Source: Gammaproteobacteria bacterium
GTDB lineage: Bacteria; Pseudomonadota; Gammaproteobacteria; Burkholderiales; Nitrosomonadaceae
Length of the DNA: 64,000 bases
Direction of reading: 5' to 3'
Assembly: GCA_030431985.1 (NCBI GenBank)
Contig: JAUIIB010000011.1
Location: 1-64,000 of the forward strand
A program made the translations under genes and the position numbers. Of the stretch, positions 1 to 8,292 are shown piece after piece (position 1 is the first letter of the stretch; each line of letters starts with the position of its first letter). The notes under the pieces were generated by a model, which ran no database searches, had not been told where the DNA came from, and was given only the letters and a program-made list of their open reading frames with translations.

Positions 1-267
1 CTTGTGCAGAAAATGCGCCAATTGATTCCACGGCAAATGTTTGATATTGCAGTACAAGCTGCAGTCGGTGCGCATATCATTGCCAGGGAGACCGTCAAGG
101 CATTGCGTAAAAATGTTTTGGCGAAATGCTATGGTGGTGATATTACGCGCAAACGAAAATTGCTCGAAAAACAAAAAGCGGGTAAAAAAAGAATGAAACG
201 TGTCGGGAATGTAGAAATACCACAGGAAGCATTCTTGGCGATTCTGCAGGCTGATGAGAAATCGTAA
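1..267 (+). CDS. lepA: Elongation factor 4 (LepA), C-terminal fragment
   Basis: The reading frame is open at the window edge, and only about the last 88 residues are present. They match the C-terminal domain unique to EF4/LepA: the stretch [20 protein letters not shown] near residue 45 is the lysine/arginine-rich tRNA-contacting segment of the family, and the end [10 protein letters not shown] is its usual terminus. EF4 is a ribosome-associated GTPase that acts on stalled or mistranslocated ribosomes. The GTPase domain lies upstream, outside the window. lepB follows 95 bases downstream on the same strand, the standard lepA-lepB arrangement of proteobacteria. The identification is very secure; only the 5' truncation by the window limits it. 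Confidence 0.96.
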   Translation, partial: LVQKMRQLIPRQMFDIAVQAAVGAHIIARETVKALRKNVLAKCYGGDITRKRKLLEKQKAGKKRMKRVGNVEIPQEAFLAILQADEKS

Positions 268-362
268 CTGTTTTAAATGATGTAGTGTGAATAACAAGTT
301 CAGAGAAAAAGGTAAATAAACGTGACTATTCGTTATCTGGTACATTCAGGAAGGCAAGGCAA

Positions 363-1166
363 ATGAATTTTCCTTTGGTGTTATTTAGCCTGCTTGTTAT
401 TACAGGTATTGTCTGGGTTTTAGATTACTTTGTTTTGCGGCATAAGCGCAAACCAGAAGATGAAGAACCATGGTGGATAGAATATCCTAAAAGTTTTTTT
501 CCGATTATTCTCATTGTTTTTTGTTTGCGATCATTTATTATTGAACCGTTTAAAATCCCTTCTGGTTCGATGATTCCGACGCTTTTAGTTGGGGATTTTA
601 TTCTCGTCAATAAATACATTTATGGTATTAGATTGCCGGTCATTAATAAGAAAATTATAGATATGGATAGTCCTCAATCAGGAGATGTGCTGGTGTTTCG
701 TTATCCTGAAGACTCATCCATAGATTATATCAAGCGTGTCGTCGGTACTCCCGGCGACGTTATTACTTATCACAATAAGCAGTTGTTTATTAATGATAAT
801 ATTGTTGAGCAAGTGTATGAAAAAGACTATAAGTATGTGGAACCCGGGATGGGGTATATATATTCTGAAAAATATACAGAGAGTCTTGGGGAGATTCATC
901 ACTCGATTCTAGTAAACCGGGATGTTCATGGATTACAGTATTCCAGTGTGCGTGTATTCCCGTTTCGCGAAAACTGCGAATATAGCCGGACCGGGTTTAC
1001 CTGTAAAGTTCCGCCCGGACATTATTTTACCTTGGGTGATAACCGGGATAGCAGTAGTGATAGTCGGTACTGGGGGTTCGTACCTGAAGAGAACATTGTA
1101 GGTAAAGCATTTATGATTTGGTGGAATTTTGGTGATTTTGGCCGAATCGGCCAACAGATTCAGTAG
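363..1166 (+). CDS. lepB: Signal peptidase I
   Basis: This inner-membrane serine protease removes signal peptides from exported preproteins. Two N-terminal membrane segments are visible (about residues 3-22 and 44-60), separated by a charged cytoplasmic loop. The catalytic serine lies in PSGSMIPT (Ser69) and the general-base lysine in DYIKRVVG (Lys124). The family box GDNRDSSSDSRYWG follows near residue 225. At 267 residues it has the usual size for a proteobacterial LepB. It lies between lepA and a DUF4845 gene, and the latter begins 28 bases after the stop, so co-transcription is likely. The start follows a purine-rich stretch (GGAAGGCAAGGCAA). No anomalies were seen. Confidence 0.97.
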   Translation: MNFPLVLFSLLVITGIVWVLDYFVLRHKRKPEDEEPWWIEYPKSFFPIILIVFCLRSFIIEPFKIPSGSMIPTLLVGDFILVNKYIYGIRLPVINKKIIDMDSPQSGDVLVFRYPEDSSIDYIKRVVGTPGDVITYHNKQLFINDNIVEQVYEKDYKYVEPGMGYIYSEKYTESLGEIHHSILVNRDVHGLQYSSVRVFPFRENCEYSRTGFTCKVPPGHYFTLGDNRDSSSDSRYWGFVPEENIVGKAFMIWWNFGDFGRIGQQIQ

Positions 1167-1194
1167 TCGAGATATTTTTTCTGGAGGGTGAATC

Positions 1195-1560
1195 ATGAAT
1201 TTGCGTAATAAACAGCGGGGTATTACCTTATCGGGAATGATGCTTTGGTCGGTCGTGTTGGTTCTGGCACTTGTGCTGGGTATGAAGGTTGCGCCGGTTT
1301 ATATCGAAAATGCTACTATCAAGAAAAATATCGTTGCAGTAGCTAATGATCCTAGCCTCCAAAAAGCGAGCGCAAGCCAGATCAGAAGTGCCTATTCAAA
1401 GCGCGCGCAAATCGACGGAACGACGGTTATCACCGCAAAAGATATCAAGATCGCCCGCGACAAAGGTCAGAATATTCTGAGCACTGCCTATACTGTCACA
1501 GTACCGTTATTTTACAACGTTTCCCTGCTACTTGATTTTGACACACGCAGTGATTCATAG
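1195..1560 (+). CDS. DUF4845 family small membrane protein
   Basis: The protein has 121 residues. A type IV-pilin-like N-terminus (KQRGITLSGMMLWSVV) leads into one hydrophobic segment (about residues 11-30), followed by a soluble, probably periplasmic, domain rich in Lys and Asp. This matches the DUF4845 family, which in beta- and gammaproteobacteria sits between lepB and rnc as it does here. Its function is not established; position suggests a link to protein export or the membrane. A good Shine-Dalgarno (GGAGGG) lies just upstream of the ATG. The family call rests on size, topology, sequence feel and genomic position rather than on a catalytic motif. Confidence 0.85.
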   Translation: MNLRNKQRGITLSGMMLWSVVLVLALVLGMKVAPVYIENATIKKNIVAVANDPSLQKASASQIRSAYSKRAQIDGTTVITAKDIKIARDKGQNILSTAYTVTVPLFYNVSLLLDFDTRSDS

Positions 1561-1590
1561 AAATCTGGAAACCTAAAAGCGATATTGGGC

Positions 1591-2283
1591 ATGCAGTACG
1601 GTTGGAATGACAAACTTAATACGTTTTGTGATCGATTGGGATATCAATTCTCACAACCAGAATTATTGTATGAGGCCTTGACGCATCGCAGTCATAGTGC
1701 TGCACATAATGAGCGTCTCGAATTTTTAGGAGACAGCATTCTAAATTGCGCAGTTTCCGGATTAATTTTTAAACGATTTGACAAGTCTCCTGAAGGACAT
1801 TTATCCCGTTTGCGTGCGAATCTGGTCAATCAAAAAGCTTTGTTCGACTTAGCACTTAACTTGAATATAGATCAACTGATTCAGCTAGGAGAGGGGGAAT
1901 TGAAAAGCGGCGGAAATCGCAGACCGTCTATTTTGGCAGATGCGCTGGAAGCTGTTGTTGGTGCAATTTATGTTGACAGTGGTTTTGAGCAGGCCAATTC
2001 AGTCGTTACAAAATTATATCTGCCCGTATTGAAAGGCATCGACGATGCAACGCACGGAAAAGACCCCAAAACAATGTTACAGGAATTACTTCAAGGTCAG
2101 AAACTGGATTTACCTGAATACAGGGTGGTTACTACAACAGGGAAAGCCCATCAACAAAAGTTTGAGGTCGAATGCGTAATCTCGGCGTTTAATATTCGTA
2201 CCTTAGGTGAGGGTTCCAGCCGACGCAGAGCCGAGCAGGCCGCTGCCAAAAAGGCTTATAAACTGGCATACTTCGATAATTGA
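1591..2283 (+). CDS. rnc: Ribonuclease III
   Basis: This double-strand-specific endoribonuclease matures 16S and 23S rRNA and processes structured mRNAs. The catalytic signature [11 protein letters not shown] lies at about residues 41-51, the second acidic cluster is in [14 protein letters not shown] near 110-123, and a C-terminal double-stranded-RNA-binding domain (about 150-225) ends in the alanine-rich [11 protein letters not shown] helix. Length (230 aa) is typical. I chose the ATG at 1591; an in-frame TTG lies two codons upstream. The gene precedes era, the usual rnc-era pair. A perfect 14-bp inverted repeat overlaps its stop codon and is listed separately. Confidence 0.97.
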   Translation: MQYGWNDKLNTFCDRLGYQFSQPELLYEALTHRSHSAAHNERLEFLGDSILNCAVSGLIFKRFDKSPEGHLSRLRANLVNQKALFDLALNLNIDQLIQLGEGELKSGGNRRPSILADALEAVVGAIYVDSGFEQANSVVTKLYLPVLKGIDDATHGKDPKTMLQELLQGQKLDLPEYRVVTTTGKAHQQKFEVECVISAFNIRTLGEGSSRRRAEQAAAKKAYKLAYFDN

Positions 2284-2296
2284 TTATCGAAGTATG
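2267..2296. repeat. Perfect 14-bp inverted repeat spanning the rnc stop codon
   Basis: CATACTTCGATAAT at 2267-2280 is followed by TG and then its exact reverse complement at 2283-2296. The hairpin would include the last codons of rnc and its stop (TGA, 2281-2283). There is no clear run of T afterwards, so it is not a textbook intrinsic terminator. It could instead be an mRNA 3'-end stabiliser, an attenuator between rnc and era, or an RNase III target. Confidence 0.85.
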
Positions 2297-2349
2297 TAAC
2301 CTTGTTTATTAATAGCCTGACATGTACAAAATTTATTTTATGATCAGTC

Positions 2350-3249
2350 ATGACCCCAATGCAGTCTGAAGGCTTTAGAGCGGGATATATTGCCATTGTG
2401 GGCCGCCCCAATGTGGGGAAATCGACACTGCTCAATCATTTGGTACAGCAGAAAATAAGCATCACATCGAGAAAAGCGCAAACCACCCGTTATCGAATTC
2501 ATGGTATTTTGACAGACTCAAGATCACAGTTTGTCTTTGTCGATACGCCAGGTTTTCAGAAACAGTATACGAACCGAATGAATACGGCTATGAATAAGGT
2601 TGTATCACAAAGCTTGCAGGAAGTGGATGTCGTGCTATTTGTTATTGAAGCGCTGCATTTCAGTGAACAGGATCAACTGGTTTTAAATCTGTTGTCAAAA
2701 GCTGTTCCGGTCATTTTGGTTGTCAATAAAATTGATAAATTTTCTGATAAAAGTCGTTTACTGCCATTCCTGGATGACGTGGATAAACGGTTTGATTTTG
2801 AGGCTATAATCCCGGTAAGCGCTCTCAATCAAGTGCAGGTGTCCGAGGTTGTCGAGTTAATTCGCCCTTGCCTGCCAGAAAATCCGCCATTATTCGATGT
2901 CGATGCGATTACCGATAGAAGTTCACGGTTTATTGCCGCTGAGCTCCTGCGCGAAAAACTGTTTCGTTTGATTGGAGACGAAATACCCTATTCAACAAGC
3001 GTCGTTGTCGATCAATTTACTGAAACAGATAAATTGATCACAATATATGCGACAATCTTGATCGATAAATCGGGACAAAAAGCTATTGTGATAGGTAAGA
3101 ACGGTGGGAAATTGAAGCTAATTGCCAGTCAGGCCCGCAAGGATATGGAGACGCTTTTCGATAAGAAAGTTTTTTTGCAGGTCTGGGTAAAGGTAAGGAG
3201 CGGCTGGGCGGATGACATCGCCGTTTTAAGGCAACTTGGCCATGAATGA
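2350..3249 (+). CDS. era: GTPase Era
   Basis: Era is an essential GTPase that binds 16S rRNA near its 3' end and assists 30S subunit assembly. The G domain is at the N-terminus, with P-loop GRPNVGKST (about residues 18-26), G3 box DTPGF and G4 box NKID near 120. The C-terminal KH domain carries the RNA-binding GKNGGKLK loop near residue 249. The length of 299 residues is normal. It lies 66 bases after rnc. In many proteobacteria recO follows directly; here only a short inverted-repeat element separates era from pdxJ. The start at 2350 has a weak ribosome site, and a second in-frame ATG lies three codons later. Confidence 0.97.
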   Translation: MTPMQSEGFRAGYIAIVGRPNVGKSTLLNHLVQQKISITSRKAQTTRYRIHGILTDSRSQFVFVDTPGFQKQYTNRMNTAMNKVVSQSLQEVDVVLFVIEALHFSEQDQLVLNLLSKAVPVILVVNKIDKFSDKSRLLPFLDDVDKRFDFEAIIPVSALNQVQVSEVVELIRPCLPENPPLFDVDAITDRSSRFIAAELLREKLFRLIGDEIPYSTSVVVDQFTETDKLITIYATILIDKSGQKAIVIGKNGGKLKLIASQARKDMETLFDKKVFLQVWVKVRSGWADDIAVLRQLGHE

Positions 3250-3330
3250 CATTGTTAAGGAAATTATATCGGAACATTTATGATTTGCATTTATCATTGC
3301 GAATTATCACTGAATTTGTCTGGTTTTATT

Positions 3331-3552
3331 AGGGGGTGTCGTCATAAGTTATGTACAATTCTATTTGCTTTTCGGGCAAAAGGATCAAGATTTTGCTCGG
3401 AAAACAAACTCGAATGGTGCGACTGATTTTTTATCCCTGCTTATTCAAAGTACTTGAACATATAGCTATAGCTATGTCTTACGTATTTCTCACAATCATT
3501 CATCAGGAATCTGCTCGTGCAGAAAAGTACATAACTCATGACGATACCCTCT
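3331..3552. mobile_element. MITE-like inverted-repeat element, copy 1
   Basis: A 26-base end at 3331-3356 (starting AGGGGGTGTCGTCATAAG) matches the reverse complement of 3527-3552 (AGAGGGTATCGTCATGAG) at 23 of 26 positions. Trimming the outermost base leaves TA at both edges, as expected for TA-targeting elements such as the IS630/Tc1-mariner group. The interior of about 170 bases has no convincing gene. The pdxJ Shine-Dalgarno (AGGA, 3553-3556) begins at the right border, so the element supplies the whole upstream region of pdxJ. The same ends recur at 45935-46009 and, decayed, at 62076-62139. The IS630 link is inferred from the TA flanks only. Confidence 0.75.
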
Positions 3553-3563
3553 AGGAAAAATAT

Positions 3564-4289
3564 ATGGTAGAGCTTGGTGTTAATATTGATCACGTTGCTA
3601 CATTGAGACAGGCTCGGGGCACTGAATACCCAAGTCCAATTGAGGCTGCACGGATTGCCGAATCGGCAGGCGCTGACGCCATTACCTTGCATCTGCGTGA
3701 GGACCGGCGGCATATTCAGGACCGGGACGTTGAAATTCTGCGTGGAATATTGCGGACACGTATGAATTTGGAAAGCGCGGTTACGCCCGAAATGATCGAT
3801 ATTGCATTACGCATTAAACCGCATGATATTTGTCTGGTTCCGGAGCGGCGCGAGGAACTCACTACGGAAGGGGGGCTAGATGTTGTCAGGTATTTCGATC
3901 AGGTCAGTGAGGCATGCAATCGGTTAGATAAAGCGGGCGTTCGTGTTTCACTATTTATTAATGCCGATTTTGAACAAATAGATGCGGCGGTTCAGGCTGG
4001 TGCGCCAGTTATTGAAATTCATACCGGCGGCTATGCCGATGCAGTGACGCCGCAGGCGCAAATTGAAGAATTTGAGAAAATCAAAAAGGCGGTTGCCTAT
4101 GGTACCGGCCAGAATTTAAGGGTAAACGCCGGTCATGGGTTGCATTACGGTAATGTGCAGGCTATAGCAGAAATTCCGGGTGTTTGCGAGTTGAATATCG
4201 GTCATGCGATTATCGGCCATGCTATTTTTGTGGGTTTAGAAAAAGCAGTGATCGAAATGAAACGGCTGATATCTGAGGCTGACACATGA
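3564..4289 (+). CDS. pdxJ: Pyridoxine 5'-phosphate synthase
   Basis: PdxJ condenses 1-deoxy-D-xylulose 5-phosphate with 3-amino-2-oxopropyl phosphate to form pyridoxine 5'-phosphate, the last ring-closing step of DXP-dependent vitamin B6 synthesis. The N-terminus [21 protein letters not shown] is the family signature (residues 3-23). [14 protein letters not shown] near residue 45 and the C-terminal GHGLHYGN and [12 protein letters not shown] phosphate-binding segments are all present. Length (241 aa) is typical. The ATG follows AGGA by seven bases, and the stop overlaps the acpS start (ATGA). The upstream region is an inserted inverted-repeat element, so its promoter may differ from that of relatives. 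Confidence 0.97.
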   Translation: MVELGVNIDHVATLRQARGTEYPSPIEAARIAESAGADAITLHLREDRRHIQDRDVEILRGILRTRMNLESAVTPEMIDIALRIKPHDICLVPERREELTTEGGLDVVRYFDQVSEACNRLDKAGVRVSLFINADFEQIDAAVQAGAPVIEIHTGGYADAVTPQAQIEEFEKIKKAVAYGTGQNLRVNAGHGLHYGNVQAIAEIPGVCELNIGHAIIGHAIFVGLEKAVIEMKRLISEADT

Positions 4290-4663
4290 TTTATGGCATT
4301 GGCACTGATCTGGTAGATCCCTCTCGTATTGAGCGGTCTTTGAGTCAGTACGGTGATAAATTCGCGCGCCGCATACTGACTGAAAACGAATGGCAGGATT
4401 ACCAAAAGAGCAGTAAACCCGCGCTGTTTCTGGCAAGCCGTTTCGCAGCCAAGGAAGCGCTTTCCAAAGCAATGGGAACGGGATTACGTCATCCGGTCAA
4501 TCTTAACTTTATTACCATTACCCATGATTCGCTGGGCAAACCCTATTTTGAGTTTCATCCCGAGCTTAAACAATTATTAACGCAGAAAGGTATCGTCGGT
4601 CATTATCTGTCAATTAGTGACGAAATGAGAATGACATGCGCTTTCGTTGTCCTGGAGCAATAA
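4286..4663 (+). CDS. acpS: Holo-[acyl-carrier-protein] synthase
   Basis: AcpS transfers 4'-phosphopantetheine from CoA to the conserved serine of acyl carrier protein, switching on fatty acid synthesis. The Mg-binding aspartate lies in YGIGTDLVD (residues 3-11) and the second signature [17 protein letters not shown] near residue 50 contains the catalytic glutamate and CoA-binding lysine. The length of 125 residues is standard. The ATG overlaps the pdxJ stop by four bases (ATGA), so translation is probably coupled. The pdxJ-acpS pairing is widely conserved in proteobacteria. No anomalies were seen. Confidence 0.97.
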   Translation: MIYGIGTDLVDPSRIERSLSQYGDKFARRILTENEWQDYQKSSKPALFLASRFAAKEALSKAMGTGLRHPVNLNFITITHDSLGKPYFEFHPELKQLLTQKGIVGHYLSISDEMRMTCAFVVLEQ

Positions 4664-4664
4664 T

Positions 4665-5714
4665 ATGTCATTGGGCCCTGTTATGCTTGATATAGGGGGT
4701 ACGGTACTCACCGAAGATGACAAGCGGCGTTTACAACATCCATTGACCGGTGGCATCATTTTATTTTCGCGTAATTTTACTTCGCAGCAACAATTGATGG
4801 CACTGACGCAGGAGATAAAAGACCTGCGAACACCGCATTTATTAATCGCGGTTGATCAAGAAGGCGGCCGGGTACAGCGCTTTAAAGATGACTTTACACG
4901 TTTGCCAGCAATGCGCGAGTTGGGCAGGATATGGGACAAAAATCCTTCGCGTGCTTGTCATGTGTCGAAGCAGATCGGTTATGTACTGGCTACGGAGTTG
5001 AGTGTATGTGGCGTGGATTTAAGTTTTACACCGGTGTTGGATGTCGATTATGGACAAAGCAGCGTGATCGGCGACCGCGCATTTCATCGCGATACTCAGG
5101 CCATTTCCGATCTTGCGCATGCGTTGATGGCAGGACTGAGAGCCGGTGGTATGCAGGCTGTGGGCAAGCATTTTCCGGGGCACGGCGGAATAAAAGCTGA
5201 TTCACATTTTGAAGAATCTATTGATCAACGTAGATTTGCGGATATTGAACTGGATGATTTGATTCCGTTCCAGCGCATGATTGATTTTGGTGTTGCCGGC
5301 ATGATGGCCGCGCATGTTATTTATCCGCATATTGATCCATTGCCGGCGGGGTTTTCCCGTAAATGGTTGCAGGCCATTCTGCGTGAACGGTTGCAGTTTG
5401 ACGGGTGTATTTTCAGCGATGACTTGAGTATGCAGGGCGCAACGTATTTTAAGTCGATCGGTGATCGTGCATTTGCCGCGCTGGATGCAGGATGTGATAT
5501 GGTGCTGGTATGTAATGATTCTCAGGCTGCCGATGAGTTACTGGAAACACTGCAGTGGAATACGACGGCCGTCAGCCTCGCACGTATGGCGCATATGCAT
5601 GGTAAAAAACACTTTGTTTCATATCCAAAATTACGTGAAGACCCTGTGTATGTTCAGGCTGTTCATGAAATCAGCGCGATTGGCGATCCAAATGGAGAGT
5701 TACCGTTTTCGTAA
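4665..5714 (+). CDS. nagZ: Beta-N-acetylhexosaminidase NagZ
   Basis: NagZ is a cytoplasmic family 3 glycoside hydrolase that removes N-acetylglucosamine from 1,6-anhydro-muropeptides during peptidoglycan recycling. The TIM-barrel landmarks are present: [10 protein letters not shown] near residue 65, the loop [14 protein letters not shown] near 170 carrying the histidine acid/base and Asp of the family, and the nucleophile aspartate in FSDDLSMQG near 250. I chose the ATG at 4665, which has GGAG eight bases upstream; an in-frame TTG at 4647 would overlap acpS. The length from this start, 349 residues, fits the family. It ends a probable pdxJ-acpS-nagZ operon and converges with a response-regulator gene. 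Confidence 0.96.
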   Translation: MSLGPVMLDIGGTVLTEDDKRRLQHPLTGGIILFSRNFTSQQQLMALTQEIKDLRTPHLLIAVDQEGGRVQRFKDDFTRLPAMRELGRIWDKNPSRACHVSKQIGYVLATELSVCGVDLSFTPVLDVDYGQSSVIGDRAFHRDTQAISDLAHALMAGLRAGGMQAVGKHFPGHGGIKADSHFEESIDQRRFADIELDDLIPFQRMIDFGVAGMMAAHVIYPHIDPLPAGFSRKWLQAILRERLQFDGCIFSDDLSMQGATYFKSIGDRAFAALDAGCDMVLVCNDSQAADELLETLQWNTTAVSLARMAHMHGKKHFVSYPKLREDPVYVQAVHEISAIGDPNGELPFS

Positions 5715-5730
5715 ATGAACAAATTCAGGT

Positions 5731-6108
5731 TTATGGGTCCGGTAAGTTAAATAAATCATCTTTGTCCAGTGCCTTAACAAAATAATCGACTACAAAATCG
5801 TACGCCATGGATTTATCCTTGTCCTCAGTATGGCAAGAAGACGAAAGCATAACGACAACAGGTGGTTTCTTTTGCACGGACATCTCATTGTAAATTTTCA
5901 AAAACTCGTGCCCATCCATTCTTGGCATATTAATATCAAGAATGATGAGATCAATATCTTCATTGCATTGTTTTATAATCTCAAGTGCTTCCTGTCCATC
6001 ATAAGCCTGCAACACTTCAGCGTCAGGATACTCTGATTGTATAAGATCCTTGGTTAAAAATTGATCGCCTTCACTATCGTCGATAATGAGTGCACATGAA
6101 ATTTTCAT
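5731..6108 (-). CDS. Single-domain response regulator (CheY-like)
   Basis: The protein has 125 residues and consists only of a receiver domain. The acidic pair is in ALIIDDSEGDQ (about residues 8-12), the phospho-acceptor Asp is in IILDINMPRMDG near residue 56, the Ser/Thr switch lies in MLSSS, and the conserved lysine in DYFVKALD near 113. There is no output domain, so it signals by protein contact or acts in a phosphorelay. Its ATG overlaps the stop of the upstream histidine kinase (ATGA, 6105-6108), so the two are almost certainly a translationally coupled pair. DNA binding is excluded by its size. Its downstream target cannot be read from the sequence. Confidence 0.92.
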   Translation of the reverse strand: MKISCALIIDDSEGDQFLTKDLIQSEYPDAEVLQAYDGQEALEIIKQCNEDIDLIILDINMPRMDGHEFLKIYNEMSVQKKPPVVVMLSSSCHTEDKDKSMAYDFVVDYFVKALDKDDLFNLPDP

Positions 6109-8105
6109 TGGTTTTCCTCTTTAAGGGGCATTATTAGCCTGAATATTGAACCATCATTCTGGGTATTTTCATATTCGATACATGCTTCTAATATATCGGC
6201 ACTTTTTTTCATTAAATATAGCCCAAGACCGCTGCCAAATGATGTTCTCGGATGAAAACGCTGAAACATCATAAACATTTTATTTTGTTGATCTTGGGGA
6301 ATTCCTAAGCCGTTGTCTTCGACTTCAAGAACCATACTGTTGCCGGATAAACGGGTGGTGATTCGGATAAAAGCGCTTTCTTTATGACTATCTTTATATT
6401 TTATTGCATTGCTGATCATATTCTCGACGATCATAGTAAAACGGGTTTGTTTTGTAAAAATGGGATTATTGAAATCAAGTTCTTTTTGAATATCTATGGT
6501 GTCAAATCCTTCCATATGGGAAAATTTTTCAAGCACATCGGTTATTACTTTTGAAATATCGATTTCGACATCCTCTTCTTGCAGTTTTTTACTGCGTGCC
6601 AGAGCCAGGATGTCTTCGGTTAACGTTTCCAACTTTTTCAGGCCTGAATGTGCGAAAGTCAGACTTTGCATCGCTTTGTCAGCGTTATTCTCTGTAATGG
6701 ATCGCTGGGAAATTTCGAGTAACCGAATCGATGAAACAATAGGTGAGCGCAGGTCGTGAAACGTCCGGTAAGTAAATTCTTCAAGTTCTGCGTTGACCTC
6801 CAGTAAATCGGCGGTTTGTTTGCTGACTTCCTGCTCCAGGCTTTCTTTATGTTTTTGAAGTGCTTCTTTTAACTCGCATTGTTCTAATCCATTGATTTGG
6901 AAAATTTTCAGCGCCTTGGCAATTTCGCCGATTTCGTTGCGGGTAGGTTGAGGAAGTTCGATGTCCAGGTTGCCTTCAGCCAGCTGAGTAGTTGATGCAA
7001 CTACTTTATGAATAGAAGAATGAACCACAGAAATGATGGTGATGGAGAGTAAAATGGTTAGTACAATAATCAAGACGGTCAGCAGTATCACTTGTAATCT
7101 ATAGGTATTTGATACGCTCATCATGGATTCCATGTACTGATGTAAATCAGCTGCTAAAAAATCTTCAACCTCTTTCAGGCTTTCAATTTTTAGGGTGATG
7201 GTATCGAACCAATATTCGCCGTCTATACCTTGCAGCTCACCAATTTGACCACCCATCTTGACAATATCACGCATTCTTGAAACTTCTTTAAATTCAGTAC
7301 GTGTTTTAATGCTATGGTAAAAATCCTTTGCTTCCGTTTTTGCATACAAAAGAAATGCTTCTGCCGAAATAGTTTCCAGACTTACGAGCCGGGTAAATTT
7401 TTGTATTGCCTGAGGTGTAAAGCGGCCGGAGAAAAAACCATTTGCGCCAACAGCTCGTTCTATACCTGCATATTCCTTTTGACGTAGAAAATTACTATAA
7501 GCGAATAGGCTAACGGCGATATGGGTATCAGGGCTGACTTTACTCATGAGGCTAATGGTATTAATCATTTTGCTATTTAATACTGAGTAAAATTCAGTCG
7601 CATCAGGCTGGGAAATAGAACGTGTGTCTACTAAAGCTCGGATTTTCTCGATTTGCTTGAGTATTGAAATAGCGTCGGTAAGACTGGCATTGAACGCTTG
7701 GTTAAATTGATTGAAATCAAAGTTGATTAGATGATTATCCAACGCTTGAAGTTTTTCATCAGTTTTTTTGCGTTGTATTACCATTGGTTGTTCAAATCGA
7801 GTGCCTTCACTTCCTAGAAAACCGGCTGTTGTGCCACGCTCTTTTTGTTGTTCATGAATCAGGTTGCTGATCGTAATACTGAGCGCTGTAAGTTTCGATA
7901 AGTATTGTAAATGGCGTATGGTCTGGTTTTCATTTGAAATAGTTTGAACCGCGAGAAATATAGCCGCAACTGACGGGAATAACGCAATCAGGATAATTGC
8001 ATTTGAAATTTTTAAATTCTGAAAAAACTGTATACCCATTTTGTCTATCAATCTTATTGGCTTTTGTAACAATTTTGTTAAAACACAAAAAAGAATAGAT
8101 AACAC
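6105..8105 (-). CDS. Sensor histidine kinase with nitrate/nitrite-sensing (NIT) domain
   Basis: This is a membrane histidine kinase of up to 666 residues. A first membrane segment (about 35-55) precedes a large periplasmic alpha-helical region with the NIT-type pattern HEQQKERGTTAGFLGSEG, typical of nitrate/nitrite-sensing domains. A second membrane segment (about 340-362) leads to a HAMP linker, a HisKA dimerisation helix with phospho-acceptor His in YRTFHDLRSP, and an HATPase domain with N box MISNAIKYKD, G1 box VEDNGLGIP and G2 box GSGLGLYL. It is coupled to the single-domain regulator downstream. Nitrate or nitrite as ligand is inferred from family. The start is uncertain: a GTG at 8105 and an ATG at 8039 are both possible, and neither has a good ribosome site. 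Confidence 0.9.
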   Translation of the reverse strand: MLSILFCVLTKLLQKPIRLIDKMGIQFFQNLKISNAIILIALFPSVAAIFLAVQTISNENQTIRHLQYLSKLTALSITISNLIHEQQKERGTTAGFLGSEGTRFEQPMVIQRKKTDEKLQALDNHLINFDFNQFNQAFNASLTDAISILKQIEKIRALVDTRSISQPDATEFYSVLNSKMINTISLMSKVSPDTHIAVSLFAYSNFLRQKEYAGIERAVGANGFFSGRFTPQAIQKFTRLVSLETISAEAFLLYAKTEAKDFYHSIKTRTEFKEVSRMRDIVKMGGQIGELQGIDGEYWFDTITLKIESLKEVEDFLAADLHQYMESMMSVSNTYRLQVILLTVLIIVLTILLSITIISVVHSSIHKVVASTTQLAEGNLDIELPQPTRNEIGEIAKALKIFQINGLEQCELKEALQKHKESLEQEVSKQTADLLEVNAELEEFTYRTFHDLRSPIVSSIRLLEISQRSITENNADKAMQSLTFAHSGLKKLETLTEDILALARSKKLQEEDVEIDISKVITDVLEKFSHMEGFDTIDIQKELDFNNPIFTKQTRFTMIVENMISNAIKYKDSHKESAFIRITTRLSGNSMVLEVEDNGLGIPQDQQNKMFMMFQRFHPRTSFGSGLGLYLMKKSADILEACIEYENTQNDGSIFRLIMPLKEENQ

Positions 8106-8292
8106 CTGGTCGAATACTTCGAGTCAGCGTGCAAAGCGGATATTTTTATTTTTGGAGAATATTTTTATATTATGTAAAGTAATAAGCTAAGTTTTATATT
8201 ACAGTAATATTTGTTTTATGATTGGTCAAATAACACCCTGTTTCACCTGCAGTTACCTTTAATAAGGCAAAGGTGATGAGATTAATGCATGG

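Noticed and set aside
3351-3554. A small open frame inside MITE copy 1.
   Set aside because: It begins within the terminal repeat, has no ribosome site and encodes no transposase motif.
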